From Molanna angustata (Eukaryota > Arthropoda > Insecta > Trichoptera > Molannidae): DNA of 64,000 nucleotides. The notes under the pieces were generated by a model that was not told the DNA's origin, searched no databases, and worked only from the letters and a program-made list of their open reading frames with translations. Positions 1-10,322 of the stretch are shown piece by piece. The stretch is taken from assembly GCA_963576475.1 (NCBI GenBank), contig OY754982.1, forward strand, positions 4,863,201-4,927,200. Reading direction: 5' to 3'. Every line of letters starts with the position of its first letter. Positions within the stretch are counted from its first letter, which is position 1. Made by a program: the position numbers and the translations under genes.

Positions 1-4
1 TTTT

Positions 5-51
5 TGTTTGGTAGTGATTTAATTTCAAAATTATTAAATCACTACCAAACA
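5..51. repeat. Perfect 19-bp inverted repeat (hairpin)
   Basis: Arms 5-23 and 33-51 are exact reverse complements (TGTTTGGTAGTGATTTAAT on the left) around a 9-base AT-rich loop. No gene or known terminus adjoins it. It may be the tip of a small inverted-repeat transposon or a chance hairpin. Confidence 0.75.
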
Positions 52-2146
52 TAAAATACGCAACAGCATAAGATTTTTAAGTATTCATAAGTGGTATTTA
101 GCAAAGTATGTGCATCATTATTATTATTTTACGCAACAGCAGTTCAATACGTCTGACAAGCGTAGTGCTCAAAAGGTAAAAACCTTAAAAAACGTTCTGA
201 GGAGGTCTTTATCCAGCAGTGGATCGATCATGGCTGATATGTGAACATCTATAAAAATTGAGTTCTTTAACCAAGAAATTAAAAATACACTTTCTAACCA
301 AAGCGAATTATTGTGCAAACGCAAAGAAAAACAAAATCGGTAAAATCATAACTTGAACTTCGAATCGATTGCAGCTGCCATCTTCAATAATAAATGCATG
401 GAAGACGAAGGAGATAAGAGAATCAAAACAAAACAATTAAAGAAAAACAATACTCGCAATGTTTTGATAAGCACACGTCAAGTGAGGAATAATTATACTA
501 CTAACGTCCTAATAAAGATAAGCTGATTATGACAAGTACTTTGAGCATTTAATGAGAATTCTTCGGTTGAGACTTGGTTCACATCGTCTTGACAGTACAG
601 TACATAATAATAATATACTATGTTATGGAGTTCATTCCAAGAATTTCATAAAGGTTCATATACCGACCGAAACTCATATAAGACGGTTCATACTTTTGTT
701 TGATGATTCACTAATAGCAGATCAACTCAAATTCTGACAGTGGCTGTTAAAACATTATAGTCGGAAGAAACACTTAAGGCAGATGCAAATTATCTGGTGG
801 CCAGATAATGGTGTGATTGTACCTAAATGGTGAGCAATGGTTTATAATTTGACGACAACAAATACAACAATGTACGTTGCAATTTATAAATATGTTGAAA
901 GTTATTATGAAAATACATAAAAAAATAACTAAACTTATGTATAATGAACATATTTTGGAAATTTACTGCCTCGCTGGATGATTCTGTTCTGAGGCAATAC
1001 TTTATTTTTAATTTAGTTAATTTAAGTAACAAGTTAATGAGAATAAAAAAATAAATAGGTATAACAATCGACAGTGACATCTTAGTTATTTGTACCCATA
1101 AAATTGCATTGAAAATGATGAATGCCACCAAGCTATGGTTCTCCATACTTATCCAATAAGAAAAACAAGAAAATCATTCGAAGAAAGGTAATATACAGGT
1201 TTTTGGTAGTAAAGTTATGCGAATTTGGCATTCTTTGCAAATAAAAATGTACCATTTCAAAATCAGACAGTGACGTTGTTCCAAAATTTATAAATTATTG
1301 ATTAACTCGTCTAATAACTTACTTATACTGATGAAAAAATATGTCTTTAAGGTATATTAAACGATAATATTCGGAGATCTATATTATTTATAGATAGTTC
1401 AGGAACCCCCTCAGAGCCTCATTCTATGGTAAAAGTATAATGATGTCTGTCTGTAGCATAACACTTGGTTTGGGTTCTTGACCGCTAGTCAACGGTCAAC
1501 CCAGTACCAGGATGGGTGTATGTATTTTTTTCCATTTAAAGCTGGATCATTGCGTTTGTTAATAAAATTATATTTGTACACTCAAAAAATGTAGTTGTTA
1601 CAAATAAATAATTTACTGCTAACAAAAACCAAGCAACTTTGTTATTATAGTACCTGCAAAGTTCGTTGCTAAAATTTACCAAGTAAATAATCTGCTAATT
1701 TTAACCCAGTTGCTTTGTTATTATTCATTCTTTCTTTTGAAAAACGGAAAATATTAATTGGTAATCAAACTTTAACATCAAAATAGTATAAACATCTTTA
1801 CATTACATCTCAAATGTAAATAGTAAATATTAGCAAATCAACACACGATATTTGTGAATAATTATGATAATCTTTGATGAATATCTCATCTTAATTCAAC
1901 TTAATTCAATCATTTTTCAGTGAAACATGGCTTATTTGACGAGTATTATACTTTATTATAATCATTTTTAATGTGACATATAATATTTGGCGAGAATTAT
2001 ACTTTATTTAATATTTTTTTTTAAATATATCGTGTCAAATTTGAGAAATATTAATATTTTTATGTATGAAATGTCAAATTTGACAGATGTCGAATACAAA
2101 ATGTAATAAATATAGGTACCTGTTACTCGGTTAAATTTAAACAAGT
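52..2146. other. AT-rich DNA, nothing recognised
   Basis: No coding, RNA or transposon signature was found. The short open frames at 552-737 (+) and 823-1146 (-) have random-looking composition and no motif. The phrase TACGCAACAGCA occurs twice (about 57 and 131) without further structure. Confidence 0.5.
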
Positions 2147-2378
2147 ACATTGCTATTGGCAACCAACTTCATTTTAACAGTATTAAATTGTCAGATTATA
2201 GCCAAGTGCAACTTTGCTATTTTTAATCATGTATAGGTTAATAACTACCAATATGACTTTTTACATTGCTATTGGTAACCAACTTACATTTTAACAGTAT
2301 TCAATTGTTAGATAATAGCCAAGTGCTACTTTAGTTATTTTTAATCATATATTGGTTAATAACTACCAATATGACTTT
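2147..2378. repeat. Two-copy tandem duplication, period 116 bp
   Basis: Units 2147-2262 and 2263-2378 both start ACATTGCTATTGG and both end in an ATATGACTTT context. They differ at scattered positions, so the duplication is not recent. Confidence 0.8.
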
Positions 2379-2631
2379 AACCGAGCCAAAAAGGTACTTT
2401 GCTAACTTTAGATTTTTTCAGTGAATCTTTGAAAGAAAATACTATACCTGCAGTTATTTAAAGAAAGTGTAATATGCCTACTAGCTCCAAGAAAAATAAA
2501 AACTCACTATATACACACGACTCTGATTTAAAGATTATTTTAAATTCTTTTTTCGAGAAAGAGTATGGGGTTCGTTTTTAAAAATACAGATTGAATCGTA
2601 CGCCTTGAATATATGTATTTTTACTGCCCAG

Positions 2632-2820
2632 TTATGTCTTAGATGAAGTAGCGTTTTGATCCATAGGTACATCTTCAACGCTACTTATTATTAAGTTATT
2701 TTTAGGAATCGCTGAAGGCTTCGCGTCTTTACACGTTAGCAGAGGATTTGTTTTTTGTATGGCGTTCAAAACAATAACTTCACTTATTGAAACTATTTGA
2801 GTTCTGCGTACATTAAACAA
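2632..2820 (-). CDS. Unassigned short open reading frame
   Basis: A 62-codon frame in AT-rich DNA with ordinary amino-acid composition and no low complexity. I do not recognise the protein. No membrane segment or zinc-binding pattern is visible. It could be an internal exon, a transposon remnant or chance. Confidence 0.2.
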   Translation of the reverse strand: MFNVRRTQIVSISEVIVLNAIQKTNPLLTCKDAKPSAIPKNNLIISSVEDVPMDQNATSSKT

Positions 2821-3103
2821 TATCCCATTTCATACTTTGCAACTCGATATGAACGAACAATCGTCCCATTTCAACATCAACAAAAAAAACAATTCGCGTT
2901 TAACTTTGAGAGAGCTTACATTGACTCGTATAACTTTGTACAAGTTCTTTCATGATGCTATGGAAACTCAAAAGTTTATAAGTACATTTATTTAAAAAAC
3001 AAAAGTAAAGAATCAAAGAAAAAAAGAGGTAGGTAGTAAAAGAAAATTCATAAATATAAATGTCTTTGCCATGTATTATATTCAATAAACTGTTGTTTTT
3101 TTT

Positions 3104-3117
3104 ACTAACAAATAATA
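3104..3117. repeat. Target-site duplication, left copy (14 bp)
   Basis: ACTAACAAATAATA, repeated exactly at 3660-3673. The pair brackets the RTE-1 fragment and fixes its ends. Confidence 0.8.
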
Positions 3118-3659
3118 CCATACCATCACGCCATTTCCCTATCTGGGGTAGGCAGAGAGAACCGAACGCCAGACTCCGCTCTCTTGACATATATTCCTCG
3201 CTTCATTCACGTCCATACATCGTCTCATACACGCTCTTCTATTATTCTTACTTCTAACATCACCATCTTTCAAAATCCCATTTATGTGATCGTGCCAACT
3301 TTTTCTTGGCCGACCTCTACTTTTCGGTCCTCTTTTATCAGCCTTGTACACATTTTTTGTCAGACGGTCATCACTCATTCTTTCTATGTGGCCGAACCAC
3401 CTAAGGGCATTTATTTTCATCTTACTAACGATATTTCTTTCAATCATACATTCTCGGCTAATATCCTCATTTCTTATTCTATCATACATCGTTTTACCAC
3501 ACATTCGTCTTAGTGACCTCATTTCAACCGCGTTTAATTCTACTTTCATGCGTCTTCTGCCATGCCCATGTCTCACTAGCATACATTAGAGTCATGTCGT
3601 AGGCCACGATTAGAGTCGGTGCAACGATACCATTGTGTACCGCGAGCTTTGCTTGCCTC
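3118..3659 (-). mobile_element. RTE-type LINE (family RTE-1), 5'-truncated, with target duplications
   Basis: On the minus strand this encodes the C-terminal end of an RTE-clade reverse transcriptase, with recognisable runs such as LRRMCGKT, LRWFGHIERM and GRPRKSWHDHI in the open frame 3582-3139. Upstream (3659-3583) the frame is damaged by a short local duplication. The 3' end carries the short tail typical of this family in the window (CGTGATGGTATG read on the minus strand). Flanks 3104-3117 and 3660-3673 are identical (ACTAACAAATAATA), a 14-bp target-site duplication. It is dead on arrival: only the 3' end of the element was copied. Confidence 0.85.
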
Positions 3660-3684
3660 ACTAACAAATAATAAATATTCCATA

Positions 3685-3805
3685 CAGGGTGCCATGTCAA
3701 CGTGTCGATTTAGCGATGGAAAATAAAATGAAAGATAACTGTCACTTTCATACATTGTGTAATATTTTCATATCTTTTCCATTGACACGTTGACTAGGCA
3801 CCCTG
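3685..3805. mobile_element. Hairpin element (MITE), CAGGGTGCC ends
   Basis: A 121-bp element whose two ends are inverted repeats: CAGGGTGCCATGTCAACGTG on the left, and a right end that reads CAGGGTGCCTAGTCAACGTG on the opposite strand. It has no coding capacity. The terminus matches that of the element ending at 8149, so both belong to one family. No clean target duplication is visible. Confidence 0.75.
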
Positions 3806-3911
3806 GACAGGTATTCAGACTGTGCTTTCCGTCATTCCTATGGCGAAAGCAACGAGAACACCGGATGCCTAATGTTAAGATTAATGGAATAATTTAAAAT
3901 AATTTTAGACT

Positions 3912-4131
3912 AAAAATATAATAATAAAAATAAACACTCATGCACCCTGCACAGTAACAAGTTTTTTGCCATATGGCAATTTCTCCCAACTAACCAGTGT
4001 TTTCAGCCTAGAGAGGCAATATTAGCGTGAGAAATAAATTTAAAATAATTTCTCATCTGCTGGGGATCGAACCCAGGACGCCCGCACAGAAACCATACGG
4101 TTTACCAACTGTGCCATGGCGGTCGGCACAG
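3912..4131 (-). mobile_element. SINE-1 (tRNA-headed), full-length copy
   Basis: On the minus strand the head has an A box (TGGCACAGTTGG, complement of 4105-4116) and a B box with GGTTCGATCCCC (complement of about 4062-4073). A conserved body (CTCTAGGCTGAAAACACTGG type) follows, and the tail ends in a TTATTATTA run. Read as RNA polymerase III-type SINE architecture. Other copies: 5668, 15062, 39166, 43141, 43955. Confidence 0.85.
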
Positions 4132-4219
4132 TTATTTTATTTTAATTTAATTTTTATAAATAAATGTATTTGATTATAAATATTTGACAACTATTGCATA
4201 TATGTATACTCCATTAGGT

Positions 4220-5188
4220 TTGCGGCAGGCTGTTGGTCTAACGCCTGCGAGTTTCAGCATATTCGAAGAACCTTGCTTTCAGACCAAAGATTCGCTCTCA
4301 TTGCACTATCCAAAGCTTACAGAACAAGCCCCACCGAAGCCCTGCCAATTTTGACAGGCTTAACCCCCCTTGATCTTGAAATTCAACGTAGAGGTGCTAT
4401 TTTCAATTTATTGCGAGGCCGTCCTTCTGTCGTCGGTGACACTTCTTTTCACCCCCCTGAAAGTCGAATGTCTCGAAGCTCAATTAAGAGAAACGTGAGC
4501 GACACTCTACTAAACATTTGGCAAAACCGCTGGACGACCTGTCTAGTTGGTAGAGTTACCTTTTTATTTTTTCCTGACGTGAGGTCGCGACTGAAATCTC
4601 CTTGGGTTGTTCCAGACTTTTGGACTTCTCAATTTCTCACAGGACACGGTAACTTTAAAAGCTATCTCCATCGCTTCAACATTGCTCCCTCTTCCTCATG
4701 TCAGTTTTGTCAATGTCCGGACCAAACTTCGGATCACATCCTTTGGGAGTGTTCCCACCCAATTGTGTCCTCTTACAGATCGGAGCTCCTCGTTGCTGTC
4801 CGTGGGCCTCTTCAAGGTCCCATTGGACATGCGGACTTAGTGATCTCGAAGAACAATTACAAAGCCTTCAAACGATTTTGCCATAGATACGGTGCCTTAT
4901 TATCCGAAGATTCTCACTGACTTTTCTGTTTCCAGAGATCTTGGTCACTTCTCTGATGCCCTACATATATGGATCTGAAGTCGCCGACAGTCCGCAAGTG
5001 TGAATCTCAATTCGCACTTGTTGATTGTTCTTTTTGCACCATGGTGCCGAGATTGCTAATCTAGAGGGCTCCATGAGCTACTCTTCGTGCCATGCATTGT
5101 TTTTTTTTGTCATTCATTCTAGCGTTCTGCGAAGGGGCCGTTGACAGTCCCCATATGCGGAGCGGGTGGTGGTGGAAGAAAAAAAAAA
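4220..5188 (+). mobile_element. Jockey/R1-type LINE, 5'-truncated, poly(A)-tailed
   Basis: A 969-bp insertion bracketed by an exact 14-bp target duplication (ATACTCCATTAGGT at 4206-4219 and 5189-5202). It ends in an A run (about 5177-5189) after a roughly 260-bp 3' untranslated region. Only the last part of the second reading frame was copied. The long target duplication, poly(A) and absence of stops indicate a fairly recent target-primed insertion. Confidence 0.9.
4222..4920 (+). pseudogene. LINE reverse transcriptase C-terminal region (fragment)
   Basis: The open frame begins at the truncation point, ahead of the first ATG at 4273, and runs 232 codons to TGA at 4918-4920. It is the region after the polymerase domain. 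An AAGCWSNAC segment opens it, HGNFKSYLHRF follows in the middle, and a CCHC zinc motif (C-x2-C-x8-H-x4-C, within CQFCQCPDQTSDHILWEC) lies near the end. This layout is known from Jockey/R1-group LINEs. The catalytic reverse-transcriptase core and the endonuclease are missing, so the product cannot act alone. Confidence 0.85.
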
Positions 5189-5239
5189 ATACTCCATTAG
5201 GTACTTCAAAAAGAAATATTAATTTTATTTATTTATATA

Positions 5240-5475
5240 ATGTATGTACATGTGTACAAAGGCGGGTTTATTGCCATAAGGCAATGTCTTCCTACCAACC
5301 CGAACAACGTAAAGTCTCTAAAGTTAAATTGGTACAATACTTAGTATTTAGTGAAAAATAAAATGATACAATAATTAAATAGAGGAGTAAGAAAAAAATA
5401 CAAAAAGAAATGAGAGTATAAAATAGAATAATAAAAATAACACTTATCTAGCATCGAGGAAAAGAAGGATGAAAA
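5240..5475 (+). repeat. Dispersed repeat K, copy 1
   Basis: Shares GTACATGTGTACAAAGGCG, TTTATTGCCATAAGGCAATG and AAGTTAAATTGGTACA segments with 57178-57400 in the same orientation, over about 220 bp. The TTGCCATAAGGCAAT part also resembles the SINE-1 body, so K may be a relative of that SINE. No coding capacity. Confidence 0.65.
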
Positions 5476-5544
5476 TTTTTTTATTTGTTTCATAGATAAA
5501 AAAAAAACTCTCATCATATTATATATAAAATAAACTCTGGAGAT

Positions 5545-5935
5545 CATTATTACAACATGTCAAAGGTCCCCGGTTCGATTACCCGTAGACACACAGTTTT
5601 CTATTGTGTTTTCAAGGTGTTTTCATTCTGGATCTGTAAGACTATAATATAATATAAAAGACTGTACGCCGACCGCCGTGGCACAGGTGGTAAGCCGTTC
5701 GGTTTCTGTGCGGGCGTCCTGGGTTCGATTCCAAGCAGAGGAGAAATTAATTTAAATTCATTTCTCAAGCACATATTGCTTCTCTGGGCTGGAAACACTG
5801 GTTGGTTGGATGAAATTGGAATACGGCAATAAACTCGCCACTTGCGCAGGGTGCAAGGAAGTGTTTATTATTATTACTATACATATCTAATGTGGCAATT
5901 TGTAATCAAATGCGTGTTAAATTAATATTTGAAAA
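5545..5935 (+). mobile_element. SINE-3 copy split by a SINE-1 insertion
   Basis: The 5' half (B box CCGGTTCGATTAC, then ACACAGTTTTCTATTGTGTT and GGATCTGTAAGAC) lies at about 5563-5650. The 3' half (TGTGGCAATTTGTAATCAAA, GTGTTAAATTAATATTTGA) resumes at about 5890. The uninterrupted copy at 59163-59350 shows these halves belong together. Confidence 0.75.
5668..5880 (+). mobile_element. SINE-1, full-length, nested in SINE-3
   Basis: A box TGGCACAGGTGG at 5679-5690 and B box GGTTCGATTCC at 5722-5732 match the polymerase III promoter consensus. The SINE-1 body (CTTCTCTGGGCTGGAAACAC) and a TTATTATTA tail end at 5880. Confidence 0.9.
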
Positions 5936-6211
5936 AAGTACATGTTGGTTACTCGTCAAAACAAAATAAAATATCAATTTAGGGTTGTTATAAACATAAT
6001 AATATAATGATCCTATCTCGACTTAACAAATTGAAACAATTATAACTTTACATAAAATCTACATAATATAATATATTTTGCAGAATTTTACTGTTTTCGT
6101 ACATCCGTGGAGCACAAATATTTGCTATTTGTAACAATCATTTGGAATTAAAATAAGACACACAAAAGAAGATTAAAGAAATGAATTGGAGTTTATTTTA
6201 CTTTATTTTAG

Positions 6212-6333
6212 TATGAAGGTTGAACCAGGACGATTCGGTATAATAATATCTGTGAAGATACCGGAGTGTCGGAACACAAAACAGGACTGTTTCGCGGAGA
6301 ATTTACGGCGAAACAATTTGACCGACGCGACGG
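6212..6333 (+). CDS. Possible internal exon, product unknown
   Basis: A 122-bp stretch, richer in G+C than its surroundings, lies between a pyrimidine-rich acceptor (TTTATTTTAG, AG at 6210-6211) and a donor-like GGGTAGGT (GT at 6334-6335). One frame, entered at ATG 6213, stays open across it for 40 codons. The peptide mixes hydrophobic, charged and cysteine residues (KIPECRNTKQDCF) and does not look like AT-rich noise. I do not recognise it. Host exon is my preferred reading, but no partner exon was identified on either side, so transposon remnant or chance remain possible. Confidence 0.25.
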
Positions 6334-7800
6334 GTAGGTCAACTATCAACATAAGATATGCGAATTTGTTTGAAAACTTATATTTTTTTTATTTATTTAT
6401 TTTACATCTTGTTTTTTAACAATATTACAAATAAATTTTCAAAATACATAACGATGTACTATGGTAAAATTGTTGCATTACCTCATCAAAAAGATTAAAA
6501 CCTTGTGCTTGATGAGAGAATCATTTGAGATTAGACAACAGGTACAATTAATATATACTTATACAACGGTAAAAAAAAAATAAAAAAAAAAAAAATATAC
6601 AAAAAAACAATAGAATACGGGAAATTCGAAAAAAAATGGTCATATCAATACATACATCATTACATACACCAGTTTATGTTGTGAAATGTTTTTTCAGTCA
6701 TTTTTTGAACCTTTTGAAATCATTTATCTGTTTTATTTCATCTGAGAGGCAATTGAAATTCTTTATTCCCATATAAATGTAATTGTTTTGCATTTGTATA
6801 TAAAAATATATTGAGTAATTCACTGAAGGGGTCAAAACTTGTGTTAAACATATATAGGGTAATTTATTTTACTTGGCAGGTCCATTTACACTAAACCCAC
6901 AATCATATAAAGCCGCTTTAGTGGTTCTATCCAATTCCCATAAATAATTGATATTTTGTGGTTCAGACGATCCCAATTTTAGATATCTCGTGGCACTATT
7001 TTTTACACAGTTCTTGAATGTAGTTCGTAGTCCACTCGCTTTGGTTATCTTAAACAATACTTCTCGTAAAATAGAGAAGTTAAGTGGCATATTTAATCAA
7101 CCCCATACATAGTAAATTAATTAAACACCAACTGAAACCTAAACTTCTTAACTACAAAAATAACATAAGTCTAAAAAGTATTTCTTTATAACTAAATTCT
7201 TTTAACGATTTTAAAATGGGCGATGACTTTTTAGTTACGATATAATGAATATCGGCGATAAAATTTCCGGCGGAGAATCATCCGCATCCCGACATCCCAG
7301 AAAATCGGACGGGCTCGGCAGGTGTGTGAAGGGAAACGAAATTAAACTTTGCGAATATTATAATAATTGAAAAGAAAATATTAAATTTTAAATTATATTT
7401 ACATTTCTCGACAAGTCATGCTGTACGCTAATTTATATGTCAAATTGGATAATAACCGACATTAATTTTTATAGTCTCACAGGATGAGCTTAAATAACAA
7501 AAGACATTACAAATGGCCGTTCATTGTTCAAACATTTGTTTAAAAGAACCAACTTGTTCTCTTTTTGAAGAGAAAATTAATTTTAATTTTATGTTTAGCA
7601 AAAACATGAACAGTATATAAAATATAATTATTTAAAAAAAGTATATCCTATCTGGAATTAATTACGTTGAGTTTCAAGGATTCAAGGATTAATCATTGCA
7701 TCAAGAGAGAGCAACGGACAAATATATTTTTAATATCTAGTGGATCTTTTTAATCCTTACTGCAATGTAAAAAAGAATATTAAAAACCAATGTAATAACT
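6334..7800. other. No confident feature; one unassigned minus-strand ORF
   Basis: Mostly AT-rich with A/T runs. A 73-codon frame on the minus strand (7090-6869) has varied composition with cysteines and a TRYLKLGSSEPQ segment, but I cannot place it. Around 7250-7330 lies a short G+C-richer patch with no recognised content. Confidence 0.4.
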
Positions 7801-7982
7801 GGGCCCTGAGTCAAATTGAAAACGCTGTTCGTTATCGCCAAGCGCTATTTTTTTTTGTATGTGATTTGACGTTTGTTGTAGAAATTTTTTCTACAATAAC
7901 AAACAACAAACGTCAAATCCCATACAAAAAAAAATTAGCGCTTGGCGATAACGAACAGCGTTTTCAATTTAACTTGGGGGCC
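7801..7982. mobile_element. Hairpin element (MITE) with ~75-bp inverted arms
   Basis: The left arm contains AAATTGAAAACGCTGTTCG and TTATCGCCAAGCGCTA. The right arm returns the complement of the same series up to GGGGGCC at 7976-7982. The centre (TAGAAATTTTTTCTA) is itself palindromic. Open frames crossing the arms are by-products of the palindrome. Confidence 0.85.
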
Positions 7983-8149
7983 TGCCCCCCTAGACAACAT
8001 GCCATTAAAGCTAAGCGTTATATCGCTAAGCGATAGAAATGTATGAAATTTGTGGCTGTCAAGTGTTGTCATAGCGACCAATGTCATACATTTACTATCG
8101 CTTAGCGATATAACGCTTAGCTTAAATGACACGTTGTCTAGGCCCCCTG
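7982..8149. mobile_element. Second hairpin element (MITE), abutting the first
   Basis: The arms contain TAAGCGTTATATCGCTAAGC and its inverse. The right terminus, read on the minus strand, is CAGGGGGCCTAGACAACGTG, the same terminal sequence as the element at 3685-3805 apart from small changes. It shares the G/C-rich junction with the preceding element. Confidence 0.8.
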
Positions 8150-8487
8150 ATATAGGTACACACAAATTATTTTCAATATATGTACATACCAGTAGCGGAA
8201 TTGCCTATAGAAGCCGAAAATCTTGGATTGCCTATGAATATAATGTCAAGAAATTCAAGAATTAATAGTTATTTATTTGTTCATAGCAACCATAGTACAA
8301 GTTTAAAAATTGAACCTAGATACGATGCTTTACAGGGCCAGAAATGTAAATATTATTTTGGCATGTCATTTTAAAAATATTTTTTATGGCCACTGGAATG
8401 AACAGTAACGCAAAAAACATAAATATTTCGACATTTTCCAATATTCTTTCAGGGTTTGCCTAGTTCAAAGGTTCATATCCTGGTACA

Positions 8488-8767
8488 TTCATACATACCA
8501 GTACGCCATGTCCCTCACGGGGTAGGAAGAGAGAACCGGAACCCATATTTTTCTATCTTGGCACACACTCATCGCTTCGTCAACACTTATGTAACGTCTC
8601 ATACATGTTCGCCTGTTGTTCACGTTTCTAACATTTCCGTCTTTCAGAATATCATTCATATGGTCTTGCCGTCCCTTTTTTGGGCGGCCCGGACCTGTTA
8701 TTCCATTTCTGTACATAATTTATAGGTATTTTATTCGTCAGGCGTTCCTCTTTCATTATCCCCATGT
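8488..8767 (-). mobile_element. RTE-1 LINE 3' fragment
   Basis: Minus-strand reading gives the C-terminal residues of RTE-1 (GRPKKGRQDHMNDILKDGNV, NNRRTCMRRY) and the GGGACATGGCGTAC 3' end. It lacks most of the gene and is slightly diverged from the 3118 copy. Confidence 0.8.
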
Positions 8768-8898
8768 GTAATTTATAAAGACACATCATTTACTTCTAAT
8801 TTGATGTGTAAAATGTATTAAATTAATTCTAAAGTATGGAAAAAGAGTATGAAAGAATGAAAGAATAAAGTATTGATATATGCAACACTAGAAATAAT

Positions 8899-9465
8899 CG
8901 AGTAGGTTGTGGCCAACGCTTAACTCCTCACTAACAAGTCATTCTATAAAGTATTCAAATTTTGTATAGAAAATATTTGATATTTTCATGTAAAGAGTTT
9001 GTTAAATTATTTTCTATTTAAATATTTTATTATGAAAAGTTGATAAATCTTCAATGCCATTTTATGAAAGTGGTGTGTCTTTTTACCGATTTGAAAATAA
9101 AAATTTCAAATTTTAAGTTTCCCGAGCTTGGGGTCACTTTGAAATATTTGACAGTTAAAAAAATTGAGAAGCACTATTCAGATATCCTTCAAAATCTAAT
9201 GGGGTCTAAGCGAGTATTAGATATACATATTTACAAAATTTGAAAATAATCAAACGAGTACTTTAGTCTATAATCGATAAAGTAAATTAAACACGCCGTA
9301 CATAGCACACAGCACAAAGCACACACACAAAGATACACTGTGATGAAACTTTCAGAATACAATCTCAGCATGATACTAGTTGATAATCTGCAATAAAAAA
9401 ATACCCTAAAAAATTGCGAAATCATAACTCCCCACTATATCTCTTTGGGTTTGTGAGGAGTAAAA
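8899..9465 (+). repeat. Repeat F, copy 1
   Basis: Begins CGAGTAGGTTGTGGCCAACG and ends CTTTGGGTTTGTGAGGAGTA. Internal markers are AAGCACTATTCAGATATCCT and TAATGGGGTCTAAGCGAGTA. The same unit recurs at 29767-30303 (-), 42073-42595 (-), 49078-49672 (+) and 54490-55023 (+). It is noncoding, and no autonomous parent is recognised. Confidence 0.85.
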
Positions 9466-9779
9466 ACTTCGAACTAAACTCAAATATATTATATTAAAAA
9501 TATTCCAATTGATTAAAAATAAGTCGCCCATTATCAGCTACTTAGATAATTCGTACTAAAGGAATACAATGTATTTTGTTGTATAAATGTAGGAATACTT
9601 CTCTAATTAAATATTTTACTTGACATAATATGACTTATGAAATGGCATTATAAATTAAGCGGCATATATCTTATTTTCGAAAATTACAATTTCTTCGATG
9701 TACCCCTTTACTGAGGAACCTACCTACTAAGGACATAAATATACATCACACACCGGTCTTTGAAGAAGATGATATAATT

Positions 9780-10135
9780 TAAGGCCGATGGGTGTAAAAT
9801 GAGGAAACTAGGAAGAAATGTCTGCTAAAAAAATATGTCATTAATATAGTGAAAATTACCAAGTTGAGATGGTTTGGTCACTTGGAAAAAATAATGAACA
9901 ATGTTTGACGAAGAAAATTTACAAAGTTGGTAGCAATGGAACAAGAGCTTGATCGTCCAAGAAGTTGATGGCATAACCATGTGAAAGGCATGGTTATGCC
10001 ATCAAACATGAAAAGTAAAAGCTTGAACAATATACAAACCTGTATAAGACGATGCATGAATGTTGATAAGGCGATGGGTGCGTGTCAAGATACCGCAAGG
10101 ACTTTTATCCCTTATTCAAGTAGGTAGAGCTCAAA
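9780..10135 (+). mobile_element. RTE-1 LINE, decayed copy
   Basis: Translation with frame changes still shows LRWFGHLEK-like and RRCMNVDKAM-like segments in RTE-1 order. A 17-bp-stem hairpin at 9965-10005 interrupts the homology. Confidence 0.7.
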
Positions 10136-10189
10136 TTAAAAAATTAAAAAAAAATGAATATGTTCTTGTTAAACAAGTACATATACATA

Positions 10190-10322
10190 CATCTTCCTAC
10201 GTTCCCTAAAATAAGCAAATAAATACTTGTGCTATAGGTGAACGAAATCGGTCGAGGCAGGATTCGAACTCGCGGCCACTGGACTACTAACCCAGCGCGC
10301 TAACCGCACTGCCATCGACCCA
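10190..10322 (-). mobile_element. SINE-2 (tRNA-headed), full-length
   Basis: On the minus strand it opens GGGTCGATGGCAGTGCGGTT (A box inside) and carries GAGTTCGAATCC (B box). It continues into the family body TTCACCTATAGCACAAG. The anticodon-like loop reads TTAGTAG in a 5-bp stem, which suggests a tRNA-Thr(AGT) ancestor (inference). Confidence 0.85.

Noticed and set aside
7740..8265. Overlapping ORFs on both strands
   Set aside because: They cross palindromic arms of two hairpin elements, so mirror frames are expected by construction.
8899..9465. Repeat F as a Helitron
   Set aside because: There is a terminal hairpin, but neither end shows the TC start and CTRR finish expected of Helitrons.
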